Below the pieces are notes generated by a model, which was not told where the DNA came from, made no database searches, and saw nothing but the letters and a program-made list of their open reading frames with translations. Shown one piece after another: positions 1 through 7,406 of a stretch of 64,000 bases of DNA; position 1 is the first letter of the stretch, and each line of letters opens with the position of its first letter. Origin of the DNA: Paracoccus sp. S3-43. Its GTDB lineage: Bacteria; Pseudomonadota; Alphaproteobacteria; Rhodobacterales; Rhodobacteraceae. The stretch covers positions 1,220,001 to 1,284,000 of the forward strand of contig NZ_CP119082.1 of NCBI RefSeq assembly GCF_029027965.1, in the 5' to 3' direction. A program made the position numbers and the translations under genes.

Positions 1-1269
1 GGTCTTGCCGAGGCCCACATCGACCGGCAGGCCGAGGAGCGGCGGCAGCGCCGCCCGCGCCACGATGTTGAAATCCAGCGGGTCGCGGTCGGCGTCGGGA
101 TTCGTCGCCTCCTCCTGCGCCGCCTCGACGGCGGCCCAGTAGTCCGGGATCGCGGCCATGAAGCCGGCGATGGCCTCGGCAAGGCTGGCGCGGGCCTCGT
201 CGGGCGTCCGGACCGGCGCCGGATAGGTCGGCGGTGGCGGCGGGATCCGGGCCGCACCGGCGACGAGCGCCGCAACGGCGTCCGGCCCCTCTGCGCAAAA
301 AAGGTCGTTGGCGTCGCCAGGGCTGTCGGGCACGGCAAGACGGCCGTCGACCGCGAGCGCGACCTTGCGGGCCGCCTCGACACCGGGATTGCTGTCGCGG
401 TCGGGCTTCGCGTCGTTGTCGGCGACGAGGACGAGGTCGGCCGCCGGAAAGCGCGCCCGCAGCGCCTCGGCGACGGGCATCAGGTTGCCGGCATCCATGG
501 CGGCAATGACAATGTGGCCCGTGGCGATGTGCAGGCTCGCACCCGTGGCCCAGCCCTCGCAGATCAGGACGGGGCTTGTGGGCTCCTTAAGCGGCCGGGG
601 GTCCGCACCCACCACCGCGAAATGCCCCTTCTTCGCGCCGCCGGCCAGGAAACGCTTGGCCCCGTCCGGCGCGATGGTCTCGAGACTGTGGATCCGGCCG
701 TCGATGTCCTGCAGCGGAACGATGAGGCGGCGGCCCACGTCCATGCGCAGGGCGAGCGGCTCTGCCTGCTTGGCGACGAGATAGGGGTGGTCGGCCGGGG
801 CGGGACCGGCGCTGGTCCAAATCCGGGCCGCGCGCTCGGCGGCCTCGTCCGCGCGGTTCGGCGCGGGCGCGGCATCGTCATCGGGGTTGCTCTCGGGCGG
901 CGCCGTGGCCGGTGCCGTTGGCGGCTCGCCCGGATTGTTTGCGCGCATTGCGCCTGGTGTCGATCGCTGACGAGTCGGCCGTGGCAGCGCCGCCATACCG
1001 ATCCGGTCGGCGATCCAGTCGGTCGCATCGTCGCGCGCCATGCCGAGATCGCGGCCGACGAGATCCGAGAACCAGCCGCCCCGACCTTCCTCGTGGTCGA
1101 ACCACATCCCCGCCCGCGCGCCCCCGACGACGACCGAGAGGCTGCCCTTGCGGCCCCAGCGCCATTCCTGCCCCGCGCGGAAGGTCGGCTTGCCCAGAAG
1201 CTCCACCGCCAGCTCCGGCACGCGGGCGCGCAGCTCGGCATCGAAGGCCCGCCAGTCCCGCCCGCTCAT
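1..1269 (-). CDS. Toprim-domain DNA primase / P-loop protein (partial, 3' end outside window)
   Basis: Reading the minus strand from the ATG at 1269 gives 423 codons with no stop, open at the window edge. The N-terminal ~100 residues resemble the domain that precedes toprim in phage and island primases (seen as DWRAF..., a W/F-rich patch near residues 36-67). Residues ~234-290 are a toprim fold: ICEGW with Glu238, then VADND with Asp284 and Asp286 as the metal-binding DxD. The last visible residues read VGLGKT, a Walker A loop, so an ATPase or helicase domain probably follows. Such primases replicate plasmids, phages and integrative elements, which fits the island context. Function is inferred from motifs. 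Confidence 0.8.
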   Translation of the reverse strand, partial: MSGRDWRAFDAELRARVPELAVELLGKPTFRAGQEWRWGRKGSLSVVVGGARAGMWFDHEEGRGGWFSDLVGRDLGMARDDATDWIADRIGMAALPRPTRQRSTPGAMRANNPGEPPTAPATAPPESNPDDDAAPAPNRADEAAERAARIWTSAGPAPADHPYLVAKQAEPLALRMDVGRRLIVPLQDIDGRIHSLETIAPDGAKRFLAGGAKKGHFAVVGADPRPLKEPTSPVLICEGWATGASLHIATGHIVIAAMDAGNLMPVAEALRARFPAADLVLVADNDAKPDRDSNPGVEAARKVALAVDGRLAVPDSPGDANDLFCAEGPDAVAALVAGAARIPPPPPTYPAPVRTPDEARASLAEAIAGFMAAIPDYWAAVEAAQEEATNPDADRDPLDFNIVARAALPPLLGLPVDVGLGKT

Positions 1270-1664
1270 CGCCGGCCCCGCGAAACGGGAGCACGCACGC
1301 CAGTTGGCCGGAGGGCCGCAGCGGCAGTGCGGAGGGGTTGGCGGAGACGGGGGGACACGGGGGCTGCGGAACCGGTTGAAGGGCGTCGTTGCCCTCGGTT
1401 CTGCCGCGCATCAGAGCGCCCTCGCGACGTCGGAACCGGTCCTCCCGGCCGCAAACCATCGCGCCGGAAAGGGGTGACCCCTTCCAGCAAGATCATGAAA
1501 TTACGTCAGATCATGGGTGGACCCCAACGGGTCAAATGACTAATCCGGAGCGCCCTTGGCAGCCGTGCCCGATCAGAGGGGTGACCACTCTGCTGCGCGA
1601 ATGGGGTGAGCGGTTCACCCCTCGATCAGGATGCCGACGCCGCGGGCTCACCCCTCGGTGTTGG
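1270..1664. other. Non-coding stretch with clustered GGGGTGA motifs
   Basis: No convincing gene is visible in these 395 bases between the primase and parE, which both read leftwards. The stretch contains GGGGTGACCCC at 1471-1481, GGGGTGACC at 1578-1586, GGGGTGAG at 1603-1610 and reverse-strand copies (TCACCCC) near 1615-1622 and 1648-1654. It probably holds the primase promoter. The motif cluster may be an operator array or an iteron-like replication signal; this is inference. Confidence 0.5.
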
Positions 1665-2015
1665 CTACTGCCAGGGGTGTTCCGGATCCTTCGGAGGCCC
1701 CAGGGCCGCTAGTCGGCGCGGCAGGTCAGAGCGGCCGTGAAGCACGTCGACGACGATCACCTGGTCCGGCATCTCGAAGAACACGATGAAATGCTGTCCC
1801 GCCCGCGTGAAGCGCAAATCCTCCGGCAGGTCGGGGTCGATCATGCGGCGGCAGTCCTGCGAGTACGCCTCACCGGCGGCAATAGCGGCGCAGCGGGCGA
1901 CGAGGTCCGTCTCGTAAGCCTCGGCCTGGCGCGGCCCAAAGGTCTCCAGCGTCCAGCGTGCGATCTCGACGAGCGCGCGTTCCGCGTGTCGCGTGAGCCG
2001 CCAGGGCTTCGGCAT
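1665..2015 (-). CDS. parE: ParE/RelE-family toxin
   Basis: This 116-residue protein has the usual length and pattern of the ParE toxins of type II toxin-antitoxin systems: an N-terminal helix pair with HAERALVEIARWT, the middle segment CRRMIDPDLPEDLRF, and the strand-rich end HFIVFFEMPDQVIVVDVLHGRSDLP. ParE proteins usually poison DNA gyrase, but related toxins are mRNases, so the target is open. Its ATG overlaps the last base of the antitoxin gene stop codon (TGATG), so the pair is translationally coupled in the usual antitoxin-first order. It probably stabilises the island. Confidence 0.88.
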   Translation of the reverse strand: MPKPWRLTRHAERALVEIARWTLETFGPRQAEAYETDLVARCAAIAAGEAYSQDCRRMIDPDLPEDLRFTRAGQHFIVFFEMPDQVIVVDVLHGRSDLPRRLAALGPPKDPEHPWQ

Positions 2016-2272
2016 CAGGACGCGGTGCGCGCGGCGGCAAAGGCCCTGCGGATCGCGTCCTCACCGGAGCCCTCGGAGAGCACACCCGAGCGTGCCTCCT
2101 CGAGCCCCGCGGCGAGCCGGTCGCGCAAGGCGGTCATCTCGGCCTCCTCGCGCTCCAGCAGGCGAAGCCCGGCGCGCAGCGCCTCCGAAGCATTCTGGTA
2201 GCGGCCATCGGCAATCAGCCGGTCGATCAGGTCGGTCTGGCTGTCGGTCAGGACGACATTGCGAGTCGGCAT
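2015..2272 (-). CDS. parD: ParD-family antitoxin
   Basis: An 85-residue protein starting MPTRNVVLTDSQTDLIDRLI, the ribbon-helix-helix DNA-binding N terminus of ParD/CC2985 antitoxins. It is followed by the hallmark YQNASEALRAGLRLLE and a Glu-rich C-terminal tail that would wrap the toxin. I chose the ATG at 2272 because GAGGGAG lies 6 bases upstream. The ATG at 2278 abuts that ribosome site and an upstream reading from 2335 has no site. It should neutralise the following toxin and repress the pair. Confidence 0.88.
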   Translation of the reverse strand: MPTRNVVLTDSQTDLIDRLIADGRYQNASEALRAGLRLLEREEAEMTALRDRLAAGLEEARSGVLSEGSGEDAIRRAFAAARTAS

Positions 2273-2344
2273 CGGCATCTCCCTCGGCGCATTGGCAATA
2301 TATGCCAGTGGCCGCCCGATGTCGACCAGCGACAATCCCGCGTG

Positions 2345-3058
2345 TCAGCCGGTCTGTCGCAGATCGGGTCCAAGCACCCGCTTCGCACCACCGCGCTGTG
2401 CAGAAGGCAGTCGGATCAGCGTGGCCATGGCGTCGGCGAGCTTGTTCGACACCGGCTCGCCCTCGATCTGCTGCTCGAGAAACCAGTCCATGAGGCATTC
2501 CTTCTTGCCCTGGTTCCCCGATGAAATTCCGAAATGTGCAATCGCGGCCTGCATCAGGTCGAGATAGGGCGTGGTGTATATTGCATCTGCTGCGCCTTGC
2601 GCGGGTCGCACCGGCTCCGGGATGTAATCCGGCCAGATCGCCTTCACGAGGAAACGCGCCACGCGGATGTCGATGAATTCCCAATCCCGCGCGGTCAGTC
2701 GCCCGAATGAATACTTGCCCTCGCGCCACTGCTCGGGACGTATGCTGGTGTGGTAGCCCGAATGCAGACCAAAGCCGCTACTACTGCCGCCGTTGCCCCA
2801 ACCATGCGTCCGCTCCTCGGTGAAGCGCCCCTGCGCCAGAAGATCTCCGTCTCGCAGAGCGACGAGCAACTCGGTCTCCGCCTCCGCCTTCCAGGCCACT
2901 TTGGGATCCTGCGGCGGGTTCCAGGTCTGGTATGCCGGCACCGGTTTGGGCGGCAGCTTTGCCGCTTCCACCGCGCGCCGCGCGACCGTCACATTCTGCA
3001 CATGGGCCAGCGCCTCTGCAAAACTCCATTGGGTACGGTCGAGCGATTGCAGCGACAT
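2345..3058 (-). CDS. Hypothetical protein of the island
   Basis: A 237-residue protein starting MSLQSLDRTQWSF, with ACGAGG five bases before the start; an in-frame extension to 3208 has weaker coding character. I do not recognise the family. It is soluble, with no signal peptide or membrane segment, and is rich in Trp and aromatic residues (VPAYQTWNPPQDPKVAWKAEAE, then WEFIDIRVARFLVKAIWPDY). The middle has a Gly/Ser-rich loop (GWGNGGSSSGFG). It is on the same strand as parDE but 72 bases upstream of parD. No function is proposed; it is probably cargo or a regulator of the mobile element. Confidence 0.6.
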   Translation of the reverse strand: MSLQSLDRTQWSFAEALAHVQNVTVARRAVEAAKLPPKPVPAYQTWNPPQDPKVAWKAEAETELLVALRDGDLLAQGRFTEERTHGWGNGGSSSGFGLHSGYHTSIRPEQWREGKYSFGRLTARDWEFIDIRVARFLVKAIWPDYIPEPVRPAQGAADAIYTTPYLDLMQAAIAHFGISSGNQGKKECLMDWFLEQQIEGEPVSNKLADAMATLIRLPSAQRGGAKRVLGPDLRQTG

Positions 3059-3225
3059 GGGCGGCCTCGTGAATCGATTGGGGACAGTTCGAACATAGTG
3101 GGAACGCCCTGATCCCTCAACCCATCGCGGTGTTGCAACATCGGAGGGGTTCACCCTTTCCTGTCGGTCGCGGGCTGACCCGTTCCGAGGTCGCGGCCGG
3201 CGGCGCAATCCGACACCGATGGATC

Positions 3226-3450
3226 ATGATGTTCGATCCCGGTCCCATTCGTCGCCCCAACCCACTCGCCCCTTCGGCGATGACGCCCGCAGAACGCCGC
3301 GCTGAGCTTTGCGGCCTGCTGGCGCTTGGGCTGGTTCGGTTGCGTATGCGGGAGACGGGCGAAGTATTTGACGATACTGGAGAACGTTGCCTACACTATC
3401 CGCCCGGCCAATGCCGTCATGCAACTCCAACTCATCGGAGAACTGCATGA
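3226..3450 (+). CDS. Small conserved recombinase-cassette protein
   Basis: A 74-residue protein containing MTPAERRAELCGLLALGLVRLRMR, a short helical segment I associate with small proteins encoded just before DUF2924 and serine recombinase genes in alphaproteobacteria. Its TGA overlaps the ATG of the next gene (ATGA at 3447-3450), which supports its being translated. The start is uncertain: MMFDPG at 3226 or the internal Met at LAPSAM. Function is unknown. Confidence 0.55.
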   Translation: MMFDPGPIRRPNPLAPSAMTPAERRAELCGLLALGLVRLRMRETGEVFDDTGERCLHYPPGQCRHATPTHRRTA

Positions 3451-3902
3451 ACAAGCCCGATCCCATCCCCGCCCGCCTGGCCGCGCTCAAGACCACGCCG
3501 ACGCCCGACCTGAAGCAACAGTGGCGCGACCTGTTCGACAGCGAGCCGCCGCCGTTCAACCGCCGCTATCTCGAAAGCCGCATCGCCTACCGCATCCAGG
3601 AACTCGCCTATGGCGGGTTGAAGCCGGAGACGATCCGGCGGCTGGAACGGCTGGGCGAGGAACTTGACGGCGGCGACCGGGCGAAGCGCAGCATCCGCGC
3701 TGATCGCGACCGCCCGATCACCGGCACGCGGCTGCTGCGAGAATGGCAGGGCGTCGAGCAGATCGTCACCGTCACTGCCGATGGCTTCGAATGGCAGGGG
3801 CGACCCTACAAGTCGCTGTCCGCCATCGCCCGCGCCATCACCGGCACGCGGTGGAACGGCTGGGTGTTCTTCGGGCTCAAGAACCACAGGGGGCGGACGT
3901 GA
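3447..3902 (+). CDS. DUF2924 domain-containing protein
   Basis: A 151-residue protein starting MNKPDPIPARLAAL with a GGAG site upstream. It matches the DUF2924 pattern: a helical N terminus with LKQQWRDLFDSEPPPFNRRYLESRIAYRIQELAYGG, then PGTRLLREW-like text (PITGTRLLREWQG), then VTVTADGFEWQGRPYKSLSAIARAITGTRWNGWVFFGL. Members are commonly encoded beside large serine recombinases in alphaproteobacterial mobile elements; the role is not established. It overlaps its neighbours by 4 bases on both sides (ATGA at the start, GTGA at the end), so it belongs to one coupled cassette with the recombinase. Confidence 0.85.
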   Translation: MNKPDPIPARLAALKTTPTPDLKQQWRDLFDSEPPPFNRRYLESRIAYRIQELAYGGLKPETIRRLERLGEELDGGDRAKRSIRADRDRPITGTRLLREWQGVEQIVTVTADGFEWQGRPYKSLSAIARAITGTRWNGWVFFGLKNHRGRT

Positions 3903-5224
3903 CGAAGCCGCCTGAAAAATCCAAGGTCGTCCGCAAGCTGCGGTGCGCGGTCTACACCCGGAAATCCTCCGAGGAAGGGCTTGAGCAGGAGTTCAACAGC
4001 CTCCACGCCCAGCGGGAGGCCTGCGAGGCGTACATCGCCAGCCAGCGCTCCGAGGGCTGGGTGCTGGTTCGCGATCAGTATGACGACGGCGGCATCTCCG
4101 GCGGCACGCTGGAACGCCCCGGATTGAAGCGGCTGCTGGAGGATATCGAGGACGGGCTGGTCGACGTGGTGGTGGTCTATAAGATCGACCGCCTGAGCCG
4201 GTCGTTGGCGGATTTCGCCAAGCTGGTCGAGGTGTTCGATCGGAACGGCGTGACGTTCGTCTCGGTCACGCAGTCGTTCAACACCACCACCTCCATGGGG
4301 CGGCTGACGCTGAACATCCTGCTCAGCTTCGCCCAGTTCGAGCGCGAGGTGACGGCCGAGCGCATCCGCGACAAGGTCGCCGCCAGCCGGAAGAAGGGGA
4401 TGTGGATGGGCGGGGTGCCGCCCTTCGGTTACCGGGTCGAGAACCGGAAGCTGGTGATCGACGACGAGAGCGCCGCGCATGTGCGCTGGATCTTCGCCCG
4501 CTTCCTCGAGATCGGGTCCTGCACGGAACTGGCGCGGGAGGTCGGCACGCGGGGCCTCCGGACGCCGCGCGGCAACCGGATCGACAAGAAATACATCTAC
4601 CGGATGCTCAGCAACCGCGCCTACATCGGCGAGGCGGTCCACAAGGGCGAGAGCTACCCCGGCGAGCACGATGCCACCATCGACCGTGAGATGTGGGACC
4701 GCGTCCACGCCATCCTGCAGGAGAGCCCGCGCAAGCGCGCCGCGCGCACCCGCGCCGACACGCCCGCGCTACTGAAGGGGCTGCTGTTCGGTCCCGATGG
4801 CGCCGCCTTCTCGCCAACGCACACCCGCAAGGGCGGGCGGCTGTACCGTTACTACGTCAGCCAGACCGTGCTGAAGCATGGTGCTGGTGCGTGTCCGGTC
4901 GGCCGCGTGCCCGCTGGCGAGATCGAGCGCGCCGTCATAGACCAACTCCGCGCCGTGCTCCGCCAGCCCGAGATCGTTGCGGGAACGTGGAAGGCGGCAC
5001 GTGCCCACGCCGACGACATCTCCGAGGCCGACGCCCGTGCGGCCCTGCAGCAGCTCGACCCGCTTTGGGACGAACTCTTCCCCGCCGAACAGGCACGCAT
5101 TGTGGCGCTGTTAGTCGAGCGTGTCGACGTAGGCACGGACGGGCTCAACGTCGGGCTCCGCATCGACGGACTCAGCAGCCTCGCTCGCGAGATGCTGGCC
5201 AGGGGCGTCGGAGAAGCGGCGTGA
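3899..5224 (+). CDS. Large serine recombinase
   Basis: A 441-residue site-specific recombinase starting at a GTG that overlaps the DUF2924 stop codon. The resolvase domain is intact: VYTRKSSEEG places the likely nucleophile at Ser23, and YKIDRLSRS (about residues 94-102) is the conserved arginine motif. A recombinase domain follows (GMWMGGVPPFGYRVE, then LRTPRGNRIDKKYIYRMLSNRAYIGE). The zinc-ribbon part looks reduced: SRYYVSQ-type text (RLYRYYVSQTVLKHG) is present, but the paired cysteines of the longest family members are not obvious. Its likely job is integration or excision of the surrounding island. The original reading frame extends upstream of the GTG but only as a shadow of DUF2924. 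Confidence 0.9.
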   Translation: MTKPPEKSKVVRKLRCAVYTRKSSEEGLEQEFNSLHAQREACEAYIASQRSEGWVLVRDQYDDGGISGGTLERPGLKRLLEDIEDGLVDVVVVYKIDRLSRSLADFAKLVEVFDRNGVTFVSVTQSFNTTTSMGRLTLNILLSFAQFEREVTAERIRDKVAASRKKGMWMGGVPPFGYRVENRKLVIDDESAAHVRWIFARFLEIGSCTELAREVGTRGLRTPRGNRIDKKYIYRMLSNRAYIGEAVHKGESYPGEHDATIDREMWDRVHAILQESPRKRAARTRADTPALLKGLLFGPDGAAFSPTHTRKGGRLYRYYVSQTVLKHGAGACPVGRVPAGEIERAVIDQLRAVLRQPEIVAGTWKAARAHADDISEADARAALQQLDPLWDELFPAEQARIVALLVERVDVGTDGLNVGLRIDGLSSLAREMLARGVGEAA

Positions 5225-5610
5225 CCCGCGCGTCGCCGATCCCCGAGACGGTGACGCTCCACGTGCCGTTCCGCGTCGTGAAGCGCGGCGGGCGGAAGGA
5301 ACTGCAACTGCCCGATGGTTTCCGGCCAGACCGCAAGGCGGACAACACGCTGGTCAAGGCGCTGGCCCGCGCCTTCCGCTGGAAGCGGATGCTCGAGTCG
5401 GGAGAGTTCGCCACCATCGCCGAACTGGCCGAGCGCGAGGGGATCGCGACGTCCTATATGACGCGCATCCTGCGCCTGACGCAGCTTGAGCCTGGCATCA
5501 TTGAGGCGGTTCTCGACGGACGACAGGGCGATGCCGTTAAGCTTGCGCGACTTATGGACCCGTTCCCGATCAGCTGGATCGAGCAGAAGAACATCTTCTC
5601 CGACACCTGA
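5221..5610 (+). CDS. Recombinase-associated HTH-like protein
   Basis: A 129-residue protein that begins with a GTG overlapping the recombinase stop codon (GTGA). The first part is basic and strand-like (VTLHVPFRVVKRGGRKELQLP). The second contains FATIAELAEREGIATSYMTRILRLTQLEP, which reads as a ParB-like helix-turn-helix. It is probably a DNA-binding accessory of the recombinase, for example a directionality factor or repressor. That role is inferred only from the HTH and the coupling. Confidence 0.75.
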   Translation: MTRASPIPETVTLHVPFRVVKRGGRKELQLPDGFRPDRKADNTLVKALARAFRWKRMLESGEFATIAELAEREGIATSYMTRILRLTQLEPGIIEAVLDGRQGDAVKLARLMDPFPISWIEQKNIFSDT

Positions 5611-5700
5611 TCACCTCGCTGCACAATCTCACGCCACTGCTGCTATTGCTTCATTGGGCCAAATTGGCCAAAAGTGGTGAAGGCATAGGCGGGGAGTCGA

Positions 5701-5898
5701 ATGCAGACCCTGAGCGCGAAAGACGCGAAGTACGGCTTCGGACGGTTGATCGATCTCGCCCGAGCCGAGCCGGTGGCGGTGGCCAAGCACGGGCGGACTG
5801 TCGTCGTCGTGTTGGCCGTCGAGGAATATGAACGGCTGAAGGCGGTCGAGGCCGACGCAGCCCCCAAAGCCCCCGGTGGCGCTCAGAGTGAAGAATGA
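5701..5898 (+). CDS. Phd/YefM-like antitoxin at the head of the RM operon
   Basis: A 65-residue protein starting MQTLSAKDAKYGFGRLIDLAR, followed by AEPVAVAKHGRTVVVVLAVEEYERLK, the classic Phd/YefM fold in which a short beta-alpha unit binds DNA. GGGGAG lies upstream. No toxin gene is adjacent; instead its stop codon overlaps the start of hsdM (ATGA at 5895-5898). It may autoregulate the restriction-modification operon rather than neutralise a toxin, or its toxin has been lost. Both readings are inference. Confidence 0.82.
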   Translation: MQTLSAKDAKYGFGRLIDLARAEPVAVAKHGRTVVVVLAVEEYERLKAVEADAAPKAPGGAQSEE

Positions 5899-7406
5899 AC
5901 AATTCGTTAAACAATGGTCTGCAATTAAAGTCTGCGATGTGGGACGCTGCGAATACTCTCCGCGGCTCCGCTGTCGATCGCACCGATTGGAAGGGCTACA
6001 TTCTTCCCCTGCTTTTCTTCAAGCGCATCTCCGACGTCTGGGACGAAGAAACGGCAGAGGCTCGTGAGATCTTCGGCGAAGCGGACCCCTCCCTGTTTCC
6101 GGAAGTGCATCGCTTCGTGCTGCCTGAGGGCTGTCACTGGAACGACATCAGGGAAGTCCCGGCCAACGTCGGCGCGGCCCTCCAGAGGGCCATGCAGGAG
6201 ATCGAGCGGGCCAATCCGGATACGCTGTTCCGCGTCTTCGGGTCGGCGGACTGGGGCAACAAGGAGAAGTTCTCCGACGAGTTGCTGAAGGATCTGATCG
6301 AGGGTTTCTCGGAGATCGGGCTCGGCAACACCACAGTCAGCACCGACGTGCTCGGCGACGCCTATGAATATCTAGTGGGCAAGTTCGCCGATGTCACCCG
6401 CCGCAACAAGGCAGGCGAGTTCTACACGCCACGCAGCGTCGTGCGCATGATGGTCGAAATCCTCGACCCGAAGGAAAGTGAAAGCATCTACGACCCCGCC
6501 TGCGGCACGGGCGGGATGCTGCTCGGGGCTATTGAGCATGTGATGCGCAAGGGCGGCGACCCGCGCACCTTCTACGGGAAGATCTACGGTCAGGAGAAAA
6601 ACCTGACCACCGCCGCAATCGCCCGGATGAACCTCGTCCTGCACGGGATCGAGGACTTCCAAGTAGCCCGTGAGGACACGTTGCGGAACCCGGCTTTCAC
6701 GGACTCCAGCACGGGCGGCCTCGCCACGTTCGACTGTGTCATCGCGAACCCGCCGTTCTCGCTAAAGGAATGGGGCCGTGACCTGTGGGAGGCTGACCCC
6801 TGGGGCCGGGCCCAGTACGGCATCCCGCCCGAAAGCTATGGCGACTACGCCTTCGTCCAGCACATGATCGCGTCGATGGCGCCCACCGGGAACAGCCGCA
6901 TGGCCGTCGTTCTGCCGCAGGGCGCGCTGTTCCGGAAGTCGGCCGAAGGCTCGATCCGGCAGGCCCTGCTGGAAAAGGACATGGTCGAGGCGGTCATCGG
7001 CCTTGCGCCGAACCTGTTCTACGGCACGCAGTTGGCCGGATGTGTCGTCATCCTGCGCCGCAAGAAGCCCGAAGACCGCAAGAACAAGGTCCTGATCGTC
7101 GACGCCTCTGGCCTGTTCCGCAAAGGCCGGGCGCAGAACTTCCTCGATCAGGATCACAGCGACCAGATCGTGGCCTGGTACCGCGCATTCGAGGATGTCG
7201 AGGATCGCGCCAAGGTGGCGACGCTGGACGAGATCAAGAAGGAAGGCTGGACGCTGAACATCTCGCGTTACGTCCTGCCGCCCATCGGCCAGGACATCCC
7301 GCCGCTCCCCGAAGCCGTCGAGGCGTTCAAGACTGCGCTGGCCGACGCTCGGGCGGCCGAGGACCACCTGCGCAAGGTGCTGGTCGAAGGAGGGTGGCTG
7401 CAATGA
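5895..7406 (+). CDS. hsdM: Type I restriction-modification methyltransferase subunit M (first copy)
   Basis: A 503-residue N6-adenine methyltransferase. The N-terminal HsdM domain includes GYILPLLFFKRISDVWDEE (residues ~34-52). The catalytic domain has the SAM-binding motif DPACGTGG (200-207) and the target-adenine motif NPPF (285-288). With HsdS it would methylate the host recognition sites. It starts inside the antitoxin gene stop and its TGA overlaps the start of a second, clearly different hsdM. Length and motifs are complete, so it is not a remnant. Confidence 0.93.
   Translation: MNNSLNNGLQLKSAMWDAANTLRGSAVDRTDWKGYILPLLFFKRISDVWDEETAEAREIFGEADPSLFPEVHRFVLPEGCHWNDIREVPANVGAALQRAMQEIERANPDTLFRVFGSADWGNKEKFSDELLKDLIEGFSEIGLGNTTVSTDVLGDAYEYLVGKFADVTRRNKAGEFYTPRSVVRMMVEILDPKESESIYDPACGTGGMLLGAIEHVMRKGGDPRTFYGKIYGQEKNLTTAAIARMNLVLHGIEDFQVAREDTLRNPAFTDSSTGGLATFDCVIANPPFSLKEWGRDLWEADPWGRAQYGIPPESYGDYAFVQHMIASMAPTGNSRMAVVLPQGALFRKSAEGSIRQALLEKDMVEAVIGLAPNLFYGTQLAGCVVILRRKKPEDRKNKVLIVDASGLFRKGRAQNFLDQDHSDQIVAWYRAFEDVEDRAKVATLDEIKKEGWTLNISRYVLPPIGQDIPPLPEAVEAFKTALADARAAEDHLRKVLVEGGWLQ

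Noticed and set aside
1266..1496. Minus-strand 76-residue ORF whose stop overlaps the primase start (ATGA)
   Set aside because: The protein is Arg/Pro-rich low-complexity text typical of chance frames in GC-rich DNA; the overlap alone is not enough.
514..1539. Long plus-strand ORF across the primase region
   Set aside because: It is antisense to the toprim gene, whose motifs and codon pattern are clear; its protein has no recognisable domain.
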